64,000 nt of DNA from Candidatus Undinarchaeales archaeon (GCA_030753015.1 JASMDC010000010.1:32099-96098), one strand, 5' to 3'; shown: positions 9,957 through 19,044, counted from the first letter of the stretch. Numbers and translations: made by a program. Notes: generated by a model not told the origin, from the sequence alone.

Positions 9957-9966
9957 AATTTATAAG
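9957..9966 (-). promoter_or_regulatory. TATA box and GGTGA ribosome site for the histone gene
   Basis: CTTATAAATT on the minus strand lies about 34 nt upstream of the histone ATG, with GGTGA 5-9 nt before the ATG (9932-9936). The leader would be about 8 nt. Confidence 0.65.
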
Positions 9967-9971
9967 AATTT

Positions 9972-9992
9972 CCTTTTTTTCGCAAAAAAAGG
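9972..9992 (-). terminator. T-tract terminator after the Q-rich surface protein gene
   Basis: CCTTTTTTT-CGC-AAAAAAAGG is a 9-bp perfect inverted repeat with a 3-nt loop, so the minus strand also reads CCTTTTTTT here, about 50 nt past the stop at 10043. A T7 run is the usual archaeal intrinsic termination signal. It also insulates the histone promoter that follows immediately. Confidence 0.55.
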
Positions 9993-10042
9993 CCGAATCG
10001 TGCCTCTTTCTCCAGAATACCCGCACAGAACGTCCCCGGGGC

Positions 10043-13000
10043 TCACTGCTGGGGATAACGTCGCCTCTGTTGCTGACCCGGCTGTTGTTGCTGTTGGCCC
10101 ATGCCAGCTTGTTGTTGCTGCTGACCCGGTTGTTGTTGCTGCTGACCCGGTTGTTGTTGCTGCTGACCCGGTTGTTGTTGCTGTTGGCCCATGCCAGCTT
10201 GCTGCTGTTGTTGGGGATAGCGCTGGCCGTACTGCTGCTGCTGGTAGCCTCGCTGGTAGTAGCCGGTCTGGGGGCGTCCCTGCATCCCTGGTTGCTGCTG
10301 CTGCATCCCCGGTTGTTGCTGCATCCCCGGCTTCGGCGCAGCTCCTGCTTGCCCCCCTCCTCCAGCCTGGGCGAGCTTGGCCTGGAACGCGTTAGCCACT
10401 CCCGCCTCGCGCATGTAAGCCATATAGCCGACCACACCAAGTAAGGATCCGAGGAGTACGAACACGACGGAGAACCTGACGACCTTCTGGAGCGTGGAGA
10501 GCTCTACCGTGGCCGGCTTGATGGTGTTAGCGACGATGAAGTCGTTCTGCCGCGCAATCACCTTGTTGATGGTGGCGAGGGCCGTATCGTACTCGCCTTC
10601 GAAGTACTGCTCTTCGGCCTCGTTGATCATCTTCTGGATCTCGAGACGGCCGTCCTCGTCCTCCACCTTCCCGATCCGGCTCTTGGCCTCAGAGAGCTTG
10701 TACTCAACCTCCTCGACCATTGTCTCGTTCACATCACCTGATGGCTTCTTCGTGGGCTCCGGTGTGGTACTGGCGCCGGGTGAGGCGGACGGGTCCACGC
10801 TCGTATCAGGGGTGGGACTCGGTCCGGATGTGGGTGTGGTGCTGGGCTTGACCGTGGGCTTCGGTGTCGTCGAGGCCGATGGTGTGACGGTGGCATTGGG
10901 CTTGGTCGTTGGTGTTGCGGTCGCATTGGGGGCGACCGTTGCATTGGGCGAGATTGTGGCATTGGGGGCGACCGTTGCATTGGGCGTGAGAGTAGCGTTG
11001 GGCGTGACGGTGGCGTTTGGAACAGGAGTTGGCGTCGCCGATACATCGGGGGCCTCGATCAGTGCCGTGGTGTTGACGCACCCTTCGTTCTCCAGGGTAT
11101 CGCGACAGCACACCTTGATCGTCTGGTTGCCTGGTGGGAGGTTCAGGATCCAGGAAACCGATGCGTTGGGCGACTCGATGGACGCGTTGCCCTCGAGCAT
11201 GGACGAGAGGGGCGTAGAGCTGTTGATGGTCACGGCGCACCGCTCCACGGGGAGGTAGGCGTCGGCGACGGACGTAGCGTTGACAGTGAGATTGCCGGAC
11301 ACGGCAAGATCAAACGTCGGCGGATCCTGGTCCCGCACGAACACCGTCGTATTGGTGACCGAGTCGTAATCGCTGGAGCAGTTGACCTTCGCGGTGATAT
11401 TGCCCGTGTCGGTGATGCTGAAGGAAAGGTAGGCCGAGCCCTGCTTCTTGCCGCTTTCGAGCATGTCCAGCACGGGACCCTTGGTACCGTTCTCGTACAC
11501 CAGTCGGCCGGAGCATGATGCTATGTGCTTGCTTTTGTAATCGGCATAGATCATCGCAGTACGGTCGGTGATCGGCTCGATCGGGCGCACGGTGACGTTG
11601 ATGGTACCATTGAGGCCGAGCGCCTGGAACGTGCTGTTGTCGGTGACGTTCCAGCGGCCGCCCTCGTTGATGACCCATGCCCGTGCCGTGATATAGGTCC
11701 CTGCCGTGAGATTGGCCTGGGCGATGGTGAACGTGATGTCGACGAGCCCGCTCTTCCCCGATAGGTCCTCGGTGACGTTCTTGAACTCACCAGTCGCGTT
11801 GTGTTCGAACACGGCGCTCGTAAGAGCGAGGGCGTCACCCGCCTTAACATCGATATCGACGTCCTGGTCGGCCGTGACACTGTCCGGGATGTCGCTGATA
11901 GTGATGTTGGGCGCTCCCGGGTAGCGGAGCAGGGAGATGGTGGAGTTGTTGTTCCCAAGGACGCCCACCAGGAGGTCGCCGTGGCTGCCAAGTGCGATGG
12001 AGGCGATCCGTTCGCCGGGCCACGTACGCGTCGCCAGCTCGTTGAGGTCCTTGTCGAGCAGCACGACCTTGCCACCTTCACCGGGCTTACCGCCACCTGC
12101 CACGAGCTCGATCTCATCGGAGGAGATCGCACCGGGGATGAGGTCGCCGAATGTGGCGATGGAGAGCGGAGCGATGTCGGTCACGGGGGTGAGAGGGGTA
12201 CCCGTGGCTGCGTACTTTGTGATGTCCGTGACGAGCACGTTCTGGTCCTGGATGCCCAGGATGATCTCCTTGAACCCGTAATCGGTCCCGATGGGGCCGT
12301 CATTGTCGATGATGTCGGCGGCGACGATCCTGCGGATATCGGTCCAACTGGGATCGGTGACCGATTTGATCTCGTCGAAGGCCTGAAGCCCGCGCTGGAG
12401 GATCACCAGCTTCGAGGTCACTCCGTTGCTCAGGGCCACGACGACCTCCTTGGTTCCGATGGCCTCCTCGTAGAGATTCTTGACATCGAGGTCCGAGACC
12501 GTGGTGTTCTCGTCCCAGGTCGTGACGGGAATGCTGCCGTCGAAGAGCTCGAGGTCCTTGGTGAGGATCTTGAGGAAAGGCCGCTTCTCATCGGCCGCCA
12601 CAGGGAGGTAGAATCCCCCGACCAGGATCTCAAGGGTTGTGCTCGAGATCTCGATGTCGGCGACATGGAGGGCGGTCGCGTAGGTCATGCGTCCGTCATG
12701 CGTCCAGTTCAGCTGCTTGACCATGTTGAGCTCACGGTTGAACACGATCACCTGGGATGTGACGTTCGTCGGATCGGTGGTGTTGTAGTTGAAGTTGGCC
12801 GTCACGACGATCTCCTTGAGGTCGTCGCCGTCGAGGTCCACGACCTCCATATCAGTGAACTGGTAGCCCCGTCCTAACAGGTCCCAGTTCATCAGCGACT
12901 TGACGGTCGTGGAGGGATCGGCCTCGTTAGCGAAGAAGATGAACGCCTTGTCCTTGGTCCCCGCGGGAGCTAATATGTGCCCGGCCATGACGATGGTGTC

Positions 13001-13159
13001 CGGCTCGCCGGGCCCCAGGGGCGTCTTGGCCACCTTGAGGATCTGGATATCGCCTGAGGACGTGTCGCTGGCGGTCTCGATGAGGGTGTAGGCGGCGAGG
13101 GCCGGTCGTAGGAGTAGAAGTATAAGAACTCCCAGTACCAAGAGGCGTCCCCTCTTCAT
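10043..13159 (-). CDS. Large surface protein: beta ectodomain, Asn/Thr/Pro stalk, one TM helix, Gln-rich cytoplasmic tail
   Basis: A 1038-residue protein of unknown function. It has a signal peptide (residues 1-22, ending ALA), an FG-GAP/propeller-like region to about residue 420, and Ig-like beta segments with many NxT/NxS sequons. A low-complexity stalk (TPNAT/APNAT units, then TTPKP/PSASPG, about 700-790) is followed by a short acidic helical segment and one TM helix near residue 905 (VVFVLLGSLLGVVGYMAYM). The roughly 110 residues after it should face the cytoplasm and are repeats of QQQQQPG, GMQQQ and AGMGQ. The ectodomain could be heavily N-glycosylated. Its neighbour upstream is a macroglobulin. 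The ATG at 13159 has GGAGGT about 10 nt before it. Confidence 0.85.
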   Translation of the reverse strand: MKRGRLLVLGVLILLLLRPALAAYTLIETASDTSSGDIQILKVAKTPLGPGEPDTIVMAGHILAPAGTKDKAFIFFANEADPSTTVKSLMNWDLLGRGYQFTDMEVVDLDGDDLKEIVVTANFNYNTTDPTNVTSQVIVFNRELNMVKQLNWTHDGRMTYATALHVADIEISSTTLEILVGGFYLPVAADEKRPFLKILTKDLELFDGSIPVTTWDENTTVSDLDVKNLYEEAIGTKEVVVALSNGVTSKLVILQRGLQAFDEIKSVTDPSWTDIRRIVAADIIDNDGPIGTDYGFKEIILGIQDQNVLVTDITKYAATGTPLTPVTDIAPLSIATFGDLIPGAISSDEIELVAGGGKPGEGGKVVLLDKDLNELATRTWPGERIASIALGSHGDLLVGVLGNNNSTISLLRYPGAPNITISDIPDSVTADQDVDIDVKAGDALALTSAVFEHNATGEFKNVTEDLSGKSGLVDITFTIAQANLTAGTYITARAWVINEGGRWNVTDNSTFQALGLNGTINVTVRPIEPITDRTAMIYADYKSKHIASCSGRLVYENGTKGPVLDMLESGKKQGSAYLSFSITDTGNITAKVNCSSDYDSVTNTTVFVRDQDPPTFDLAVSGNLTVNATSVADAYLPVERCAVTINSSTPLSSMLEGNASIESPNASVSWILNLPPGNQTIKVCCRDTLENEGCVNTTALIEAPDVSATPTPVPNATVTPNATLTPNATVAPNATISPNATVAPNATATPTTKPNATVTPSASTTPKPTVKPSTTPTSGPSPTPDTSVDPSASPGASTTPEPTKKPSGDVNETMVEEVEYKLSEAKSRIGKVEDEDGRLEIQKMINEAEEQYFEGEYDTALATINKVIARQNDFIVANTIKPATVELSTLQKVVRFSVVFVLLGSLLGVVGYMAYMREAGVANAFQAKLAQAGGGGQAGAAPKPGMQQQPGMQQQQPGMQGRPQTGYYQRGYQQQQYGQRYPQQQQQAGMGQQQQQPGQQQQQPGQQQQQPGQQQQQAGMGQQQQQPGQQQRRRYPQQ

Positions 13160-13219
13160 GTATACATTACCTCCTGCGTAGTATTTATCCTTTACAGTAC
13201 GACTACTTAAGTCTCAATG

Positions 13220-13229
13220 ATTTATAAAG
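13220..13229 (-). promoter_or_regulatory. TATA box for the Q-tailed surface protein
   Basis: CTTTATAAAT lies about 65 nt upstream of the ATG at 13159, giving a leader of about 40 nt that contains GGAGGT (13169-13174). A weaker GGATAAATA at 13182-13190 is an alternative, but it would exclude the ribosome site from the transcript. Confidence 0.5.
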
Positions 13230-13292
13230 CAGCATTGGATCGTAGGGTTACGCACGGCACCCCCATCCTACGTACGGCCGCTCTACGGACCT

Positions 13293-16200
13293 CTATCCCG
13301 CAACGGTGACCTCACCGGCCGCACTTTCTGCCGTTATCGCCGGGTTGTAGTAGGCGTAGGCCTTGCTCACCGGGATCTTGGCCTTCACCGGAAAGAGCGA
13401 CATCATCTTGAAGGAGAGGGCGAGCTCCTTATCTCTGGGCAGGTCGTCGATGTACAGTACGATCTTGCGCCCGGCCGTCTCGAACCGCATGATGGTGCCA
13501 TCCTCCAAGAGCGTGTCGAGTGAACCGGGATTGGCAGCGAATCCCGTGGGCACAGCGACGTCCACAAGGAGCATACCTGTGGAGGAACCCGAGCCGCGGT
13601 ACGTCACCGACACGTCCACGTCGATGAGGGCGGAGACGGCCACATCGGCCGTGTCATAAGTGACCTGAAGGTCGAGGTCCGGCGTCGGTGCGGCCTCGAG
13701 CAGGGCGGGCTCATGCCAGATACTGACGACCTGGGTGGACACCTCGCCGGAACCGTCGCCCACGAGCGAGACCGTGGCCGTGCCGCTGGGGACCTCAACG
13801 GTCTGGAGCACGTCGAAGTTGTCCTGATTAACATCCAGAGCGGCCACCTCGGTCCCGTCCGCGAGCACCCTGACGCTGAGATCGACCTCCCGGGCTTGTG
13901 AGCGAGCGGCGAGCATGAGTGTCTTGAAGGCCATCACCGTGTCCTGGGTGGAGCCGTACCCGCCGCGGCTGTTGCGCTGCGAGTGTATCCACTTGACGAT
14001 GCCGGCGGCCTCGGGACGCTTGAGCTCCATGAGGAGGATGGCAGCGTACGAAGCGGTCTCCACGGCCACGGTCGCGGGCTGGACGTGCAGGTCCTTGCCC
14101 TCGGTCACGGGCGCACCGAACGACGTCCCCTTCTCCCCCACCTGGGAGAGGTCGAGGACCATGTCGGCTGCCCGCTCGGCATCGGGCGAGGCTAGCCTGT
14201 TGAGGGCGAGCCCGGCGATGGAAAGGGCGTACGCGTCGCTCTTCGCGCTGTCGAGTTCGGCCTCCAGATAGGAGCGCGCTTTGTCGAGCACACCAGAGGG
14301 TGCTCGGCCGTAGTCGGAGAGGGCGAGCACGGTGTAGGCCGTGAGGCCGAAGGTGCCGGAGAGGCCGCCGGAGAGGTCCTTATGACAGAGGAACCCGACA
14401 GGTGCCCATGAGCCATCGGCACCCTGGTGGCTCACGATCCAGTCGGCGGTGCGGTCCATCACGCCCTCGTCGATGGTCATGAGCTCGCGGGCACCGCTGA
14501 AGGTCATAAGGACGAAGGCGGTCAGCCACAGGCTCCCCTCGGGATCTGAGTTACCGAAGGCGGAGAATGAGCCGTCAGTTCGCTGGAAGGTCAGCTCCCG
14601 TTGGTACCCCGTCTGCATGAGGAACTCCGACTTGGCGCGGATCTCGGGAGTGAGCTGGTCGCTTTGCTTGAGGTAGCGGAGCATCTCCGTGTTAGGCGCC
14701 ATCCTGATCATGGTCTGCTCGCCGCATCCGGTGGGGAGGGTTAGGAGGTTCTCGACACCGGTGATCGCCTGGGCGGCCAGGCTAGGCGTTACGTGCACGA
14801 GCACCTTGTCCGAGTCTGGGACGAGATCGACGGGCATGGACACGTCAACGTCGGTGCGCTGGCCGGCCGAGAGCATCGCGTTCTCCACCGACTCGCGACG
14901 GGTGCCCTCGGGATCCACGATGAGGGTCTTTACGACCGCGTCGGCCTTGTTCGGGCCCCTGGCCGTGATGCGCACCTTCCTGGTGCCGACCTTCGTGGGC
15001 CGGATGACGTACGTGACGGACCGGACGCCACTGGGCTCGACCTCCACCTCGGCGTCCGCGCCGGACACCAGGTCGTACCAGTCGCCGCCCTCCAGCGTCA
15101 CCTGGACCTTCTGGGGCACACCCAGGTAGTTGTACACCTGGACCTTGACCGGGAACTCCTCGCCGCGGATGACCGCGTATGGGAGGTCGGGATCCGCAAA
15201 GAACTCCTGGAACACCTTCAGGCTCCCCTCTGCGATGCCGAGACCTGCTGACGACGAGGATACCGCGTGGAGCCTCCATGTGGTGATGGAGTCTGGTACC
15301 GAGAGCGACATGGTGGCCGTTCCGTCGTCTGCGGTCTCCAAGTCAGGCACCCACATCCACGTCTCCGGGAAGAACTGGCGCACTCGCTCGACCTCGGCGA
15401 GCTCCTGGCCGTCGCTATCGTCGGCTGCCTGCGTCTTCTTTTCCATGGGCGCTGCTGCCATCATCCTCTTTGGAACCGCCATGACCGCTTTTTCGACCAT
15501 GTCGAATTCCATCGCCTCCTCGAAGAGACCACCGGGCGCCATGCCCCCGCGCATACCGATATCGGCCTCCTGCGTGCGTGGCACCACGAGGTCGTCCGAG
15601 GCGAGAACTATCAGCCCTGCCTCCTCCAGCGTCTCCCACGCGCCCTGCGGGGGTTTGTACGATGGCCCCCACCGATTGATATCGGGCTTCGGATGTGCCT
15701 CGGCGGACGGCTCCATGAACCGCCGCTCCAGCTCGTCGAACACCTGGCGGAGATTGAGGCGACCCTCGCTGAGGGCGAACACCGATTCGTCCACGATGGC
15801 GAACCCTATCTCGGACCTGCGCTGGGCGTCGAAGGACACAGTGACCGTGTCCCCCGGTGCCGCCTCATCCTTGTCGAATTCAGCGGTGAGCTCTACCGGG
15901 AGCTTCAGCTCAACATCGAAGGGCAGTGTGTCTGCGGCCACTTCGCTATCGGGATTGATGCGATAGGCCACGATCTTGGCCGACGGTGCCATGGTGGGCG
16001 TGACGGCGAAGGAGATAGCGTTACCGTCGCTCGCACCCGAGAACACCGTGCGCCCTCCGGCTACGACGTCGTAGAATGTCGTGCCCGGGAAGGTGGCGTG
16101 GGCCTCGGCCTCGAACAGCGTTCCGATCCCGATAACGCCTCTGGTCTTCTGGGCAAGATGGATGAACGAGGAGCTTGGCGAGTAGGCCAGTGTGAGGTCG

Positions 16201-17945
16201 AGCGAGGCGGTGGTCCCCTGGGCCGCAGCGGATACCGATCCCTTCTGAGTAGTGTTGGGGGGCGTGTAGGTCACAAGGGCCATACCGTTCTTCGTCTCGA
16301 CCGTCCGATCCGTTGATGTCCCCTCGCTCCACATGTCGTCGCTGAAGGCGGTCGACAGGACAACTTCCGCATCCACGGGCACGCCATCGGGCGTTTTGGT
16401 GATGACCAGGAGGTCAAAGGGCAGCCCGGGCTTGATCGTCGGGCTCTCGGCGATGAGCTGGATGACCAGCGGCGACTCGACGACCTTCAGAAGACGGGAT
16501 TCCTTCTCCTCGTGGTCGCCCGTGTCGGTGACGGTGATGTTGAGCATCAGCGAGCCCGCCCCTCCGGCGCCCACGGTCCCTGCAGCGAAACCAGCGGCAG
16601 CGAGATCGAACTCGGTGTTCCCCTCATCATCGAGCTCGGCGGTGTATGTAGCGTACTCCTCCCACACCCCGCGGTACACCGACGCTACGATCTCGGCCGT
16701 CCCCTTCACGGGCTTGCCAAAGAAGTAATTTCCTGACACCGAGCCCTTAACCTTCTCGTCGACGAGCACCCATTCCTTCTCCATGTCGACCTCGATCTTG
16801 AACTTGGGGAGCACGTACTTCTCCACGCGCACGTCCACCGTCGCCTCGGCGTCGCCCGATGTCGCCGTGACCTTCCAGGTGCCAAGGTTGAGCTCGGTGG
16901 CCAGTGGGAGGTCGAAGGACAAAGAGCCCCAGCCGGAGGACGTGTCCACCTTCTTGAAGACCTTGATGCCCTTCGCGTCCTGGACGCTCACCTCGAGGGG
17001 TGCTGACACGGGGCGAAGCTCGGCATCGAGCACCAGCACGCGGCCGCGGATCGTCTGTCCCGGCTTGTAGATCGGCTTGTCCGTCTCGATGAACAGCAGG
17101 CGTCCGACCTTGATGGAAACGTCGCCGGTCAGGTGGTCCGGGCCGGACTCGATTATGAGTCGGTAACCGCCCTCGGGCACATCAGGGACGGTGAAGGGAG
17201 CGAGCACGTGGCCGTCGGTACCGGTCTTCCCCTCGTAGACCATGGAGGGGGGTTCGTCGTCCTTGTTGAGGAGGAGGAGGGTGATAGGGGTGTCCGGGAC
17301 AGGGCCCCCTTTCTCATCTGTGACGGTGACCGTAGCGGCCGCGCTCCCTCCAGCGTAGAGTGTATCAGTGGTGACGAGCATGACCCGGTGGTCGGTGGCA
17401 GGGATGAGCGTCGTGGCGGTCGTACCCTTGATGTCCACGGCATGGGCGGCCAGTTCCGTCGTGTGCTCCTTGAACCGGGCGAGCAGGTCGGTACAGAGCG
17501 CGGTCTGGTCCCGGCCCCAACCGGCCACGACGATCGCGTAACGATTATCGGAGAGCCTGTTCTTGTACGCGCGCACCACGGCCCGCGGCTCTGTACAAGG
17601 CCAGGTTCGACCTGCACAGAAGTCCCACTTGGTGAGCCTGAGCTCTCGGGCGAAGCTGTTGACGGCGGGCCCGCCCACTACGATGAGATGGGCCTCCTGC
17701 CGGCTCCATGGCGTCAACTGGTCATCAGCGGACGAGATGGCGTCGAAGCCTGCGGCACGCAAACCCTTCTCCAGGGCCTTTGCAGCGGTCTCGTCATCAG
17801 CGTGGGCGGATGCGCCCCAGACGACGATCACCGTGTCGTCACCTATTCCCGCGATGGCCTCGTTGACGGACACTGCGGCAAGTCCCTGGCTGCATATCAG
17901 TGCCAAGATCAATAGGAAATGGAACGGTCGTACTCGGGCTCCCAT
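13293..17945 (-). CDS. Alpha-2-macroglobulin/complement-like protein with thioester and C-terminal receptor-binding-type domain
   Basis: A 1550-residue exported protein. A signal peptide (about 1-24) precedes a Cys-containing N-terminal domain to about 170 and tandem macroglobulin domains with IETDKPIYKPGQTIRG (about 287) and VEKYVLPKFKIEVD. A putative bait segment (about 790-850) is followed by RQFFPETWMWVPD (about 858) and AVIRGEEFPVKVQVYNYLG. The thioester motif PTGCGEQTMIRMAPN is near 1073, then GYQRELTFQRTDGSFSAFG in the thioester domain. The end (IPVSKAYAYYNP) matches the A2M receptor-binding fold. The order and wording of these blocks resemble animal A2M/CD109/C3 more than bacterial YfhM. 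Likely role: covalent trapping of foreign proteases at the cell surface. The transcript is probably leaderless. Confidence 0.93.
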   Translation of the reverse strand: MGARVRPFHFLLILALICSQGLAAVSVNEAIAGIGDDTVIVVWGASAHADDETAAKALEKGLRAAGFDAISSADDQLTPWSRQEAHLIVVGGPAVNSFARELRLTKWDFCAGRTWPCTEPRAVVRAYKNRLSDNRYAIVVAGWGRDQTALCTDLLARFKEHTTELAAHAVDIKGTTATTLIPATDHRVMLVTTDTLYAGGSAAATVTVTDEKGGPVPDTPITLLLLNKDDEPPSMVYEGKTGTDGHVLAPFTVPDVPEGGYRLIIESGPDHLTGDVSIKVGRLLFIETDKPIYKPGQTIRGRVLVLDAELRPVSAPLEVSVQDAKGIKVFKKVDTSSGWGSLSFDLPLATELNLGTWKVTATSGDAEATVDVRVEKYVLPKFKIEVDMEKEWVLVDEKVKGSVSGNYFFGKPVKGTAEIVASVYRGVWEEYATYTAELDDEGNTEFDLAAAGFAAGTVGAGGAGSLMLNITVTDTGDHEEKESRLLKVVESPLVIQLIAESPTIKPGLPFDLLVITKTPDGVPVDAEVVLSTAFSDDMWSEGTSTDRTVETKNGMALVTYTPPNTTQKGSVSAAAQGTTASLDLTLAYSPSSSFIHLAQKTRGVIGIGTLFEAEAHATFPGTTFYDVVAGGRTVFSGASDGNAISFAVTPTMAPSAKIVAYRINPDSEVAADTLPFDVELKLPVELTAEFDKDEAAPGDTVTVSFDAQRRSEIGFAIVDESVFALSEGRLNLRQVFDELERRFMEPSAEAHPKPDINRWGPSYKPPQGAWETLEEAGLIVLASDDLVVPRTQEADIGMRGGMAPGGLFEEAMEFDMVEKAVMAVPKRMMAAAPMEKKTQAADDSDGQELAEVERVRQFFPETWMWVPDLETADDGTATMSLSVPDSITTWRLHAVSSSSAGLGIAEGSLKVFQEFFADPDLPYAVIRGEEFPVKVQVYNYLGVPQKVQVTLEGGDWYDLVSGADAEVEVEPSGVRSVTYVIRPTKVGTRKVRITARGPNKADAVVKTLIVDPEGTRRESVENAMLSAGQRTDVDVSMPVDLVPDSDKVLVHVTPSLAAQAITGVENLLTLPTGCGEQTMIRMAPNTEMLRYLKQSDQLTPEIRAKSEFLMQTGYQRELTFQRTDGSFSAFGNSDPEGSLWLTAFVLMTFSGARELMTIDEGVMDRTADWIVSHQGADGSWAPVGFLCHKDLSGGLSGTFGLTAYTVLALSDYGRAPSGVLDKARSYLEAELDSAKSDAYALSIAGLALNRLASPDAERAADMVLDLSQVGEKGTSFGAPVTEGKDLHVQPATVAVETASYAAILLMELKRPEAAGIVKWIHSQRNSRGGYGSTQDTVMAFKTLMLAARSQAREVDLSVRVLADGTEVAALDVNQDNFDVLQTVEVPSGTATVSLVGDGSGEVSTQVVSIWHEPALLEAAPTPDLDLQVTYDTADVAVSALIDVDVSVTYRGSGSSTGMLLVDVAVPTGFAANPGSLDTLLEDGTIMRFETAGRKIVLYIDDLPRDKELALSFKMMSLFPVKAKIPVSKAYAYYNPAITAESAAGEVTVAG

Positions 17946-17968
17946 ACCAGATTGATAGGCTTGCAGGG

Positions 17969-17978
17969 CTTAAAAACC
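17969..17978 (-). promoter_or_regulatory. TATA box for the macroglobulin gene
   Basis: GGTTTTTAAG on the minus strand, centred about 28 nt before the ATG at 17945; predicts a leaderless transcript. Confidence 0.6.
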
Positions 17979-18032
17979 GGCGTGTTTTTCTAGGGTTGAC
18001 ACCACACGGTCGTTCATAACGGAAAGAAAACG

Positions 18033-18040
18033 TTTTTATA
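18033..18040 (+). promoter_or_regulatory. TATA box for the HAD phosphatase gene
   Basis: TTTTTATA centred 28 nt before the GTG at 18065. This spacing supports the GTG as a leaderless start. Confidence 0.6.
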
Positions 18041-18064
18041 GAGCCTCTGGGGCTCGGCGTCCTC

Positions 18065-18811
18065 GTGGACGCCGGGTATGATATCGTGCTTAGTGACTTC
18101 GACGGCACGATATACCACGAGGGCAAGATAGATCCCGAGGTCGTCGAGGCCTTCCGCCGAGAGCACGAGGAAGGACGACGTGTAGGGATCGTCACCGGGG
18201 CAGGTGTTGACCACGTTCTTGACTGCCTCGAGGAGACCGGTGCCACTGAAATGCTCCAGTACGTCGACTTCATCGCCACCCAGTCGGCGGCCGAGTTCCA
18301 CACCCTTGAGAACGGTGAGGTGACCGAGAGCATCTACCTCGTGACCGATGAGGTCCGGGACCTCGTGGCCGAGCTCCACCCCCGGTTCGAGGAGATCTGC
18401 GGAGGGTCCACTTTCAACTGGGGCGGATCCCTCGGGTACATCACCGGCGACGATATCGAGCGACGCGACAGCATCGCCAAAGAGCTCAGGGAAGAGTTCT
18501 CACCTTACGGGCTCAAGGTGCAGACCTGGGCCACCGGTGTAGGCATCTCCCCGGTGACCAAGTACGACGGACTGGACCGGTACTTTACCGAGCATGAGGG
18601 TGAGATACCAGTTGCTCTCGCTCTCGGCGATAGCGAGAACGATGTCCCGCTATTCACCTTTGCCAAGGAGCACGGTGGGTACGCTGGTCAGGTGGGGAAC
18701 GGTCGAGACCTTGATTTCCCGGTCGACTACAAGGCGACGGCACACGCTGGTGCGGGCGTGGCCGAAATCATCGATCACTACCGCGATATGCCGGACGGGT
18801 ACGCTCTCTAA
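18065..18811 (+). CDS. HAD-superfamily phosphatase (Cof/phosphoglycolate phosphatase-like)
   Basis: A 248-residue HAD hydrolase. Motif I is LSDFDGTIYHEG (residues 8-19), motif II is GIVTGAG (about 41-47), and motif IV is LALGDSENDVPLF near residue 183. The region between motif II and motif III has the size of a C2-type cap, as in sucrose-phosphate phosphatase and phosphoglycolate phosphatase relatives. The substrate is likely a small phosphorylated metabolite but cannot be named. The GTG start follows a TATA box at leaderless distance. It is transcribed away from the macroglobulin gene. Confidence 0.82.
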   Translation: MDAGYDIVLSDFDGTIYHEGKIDPEVVEAFRREHEEGRRVGIVTGAGVDHVLDCLEETGATEMLQYVDFIATQSAAEFHTLENGEVTESIYLVTDEVRDLVAELHPRFEEICGGSTFNWGGSLGYITGDDIERRDSIAKELREEFSPYGLKVQTWATGVGISPVTKYDGLDRYFTEHEGEIPVALALGDSENDVPLFTFAKEHGGYAGQVGNGRDLDFPVDYKATAHAGAGVAEIIDHYRDMPDGYAL

Positions 18812-18842
18812 ACCTAATCCTTCGTGTCCCGGGAAGGGCACC

Positions 18843-18862
18843 ATGTGTCGCACCATAGCGTG
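18843..18862 (+). repeat. 20-bp direct repeat copy 1 (ATGTGTCGCACCATAGCGTG)
   Basis: First of two near-identical 20-mers (19/20) in the 233-nt gap between the HAD gene and pepT. Each contains a CGC-N6-GCG half-dyad. Weak similarity continues a further 10-12 nt upstream. Confidence 0.6.
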
Positions 18863-18941
18863 ATACTGAGTGTCGCTGGATGCTGAAGGGGCATCACCAA
18901 TACGTTACGGTCGCTCCTAATGTGCCCATGGAAGTGCCAAG

Positions 18942-18961
18942 ATGTGTCGCACTATAGCGTG
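18942..18961 (+). repeat. 20-bp direct repeat copy 2, upstream of the pepT promoter
   Basis: ATGTGTCGCACTATAGCGTG, 99 nt after copy 1 and about 30 nt before the pepT TATA box. Its position suits a regulator-binding site, but no regulator is identified. Confidence 0.6.
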
Positions 18962-18990
18962 TCACGAGGATACGCCCACCAGTGATTAAC

Positions 18991-18998
18991 TATTTATA
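18991..18998 (+). promoter_or_regulatory. TATA box for pepT
   Basis: TATTTATA, about 50 nt before the ATG at 19045; the leader of about 25 nt contains GGTGAT (19034-19039) as ribosome site. Confidence 0.6.
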
Positions 18999-19044
18999 CC
19001 GCTTTACCTGCCGAATCCGGCTGTCAGTCAGACGGTGATATACC

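Noticed and set aside
10090-10200. Regular short DNA repeats resembling a CRISPR or satellite array
   Set aside because: They are codon repeats (QQQQQPG units) in the continuous surface-protein frame, with no unique spacers.
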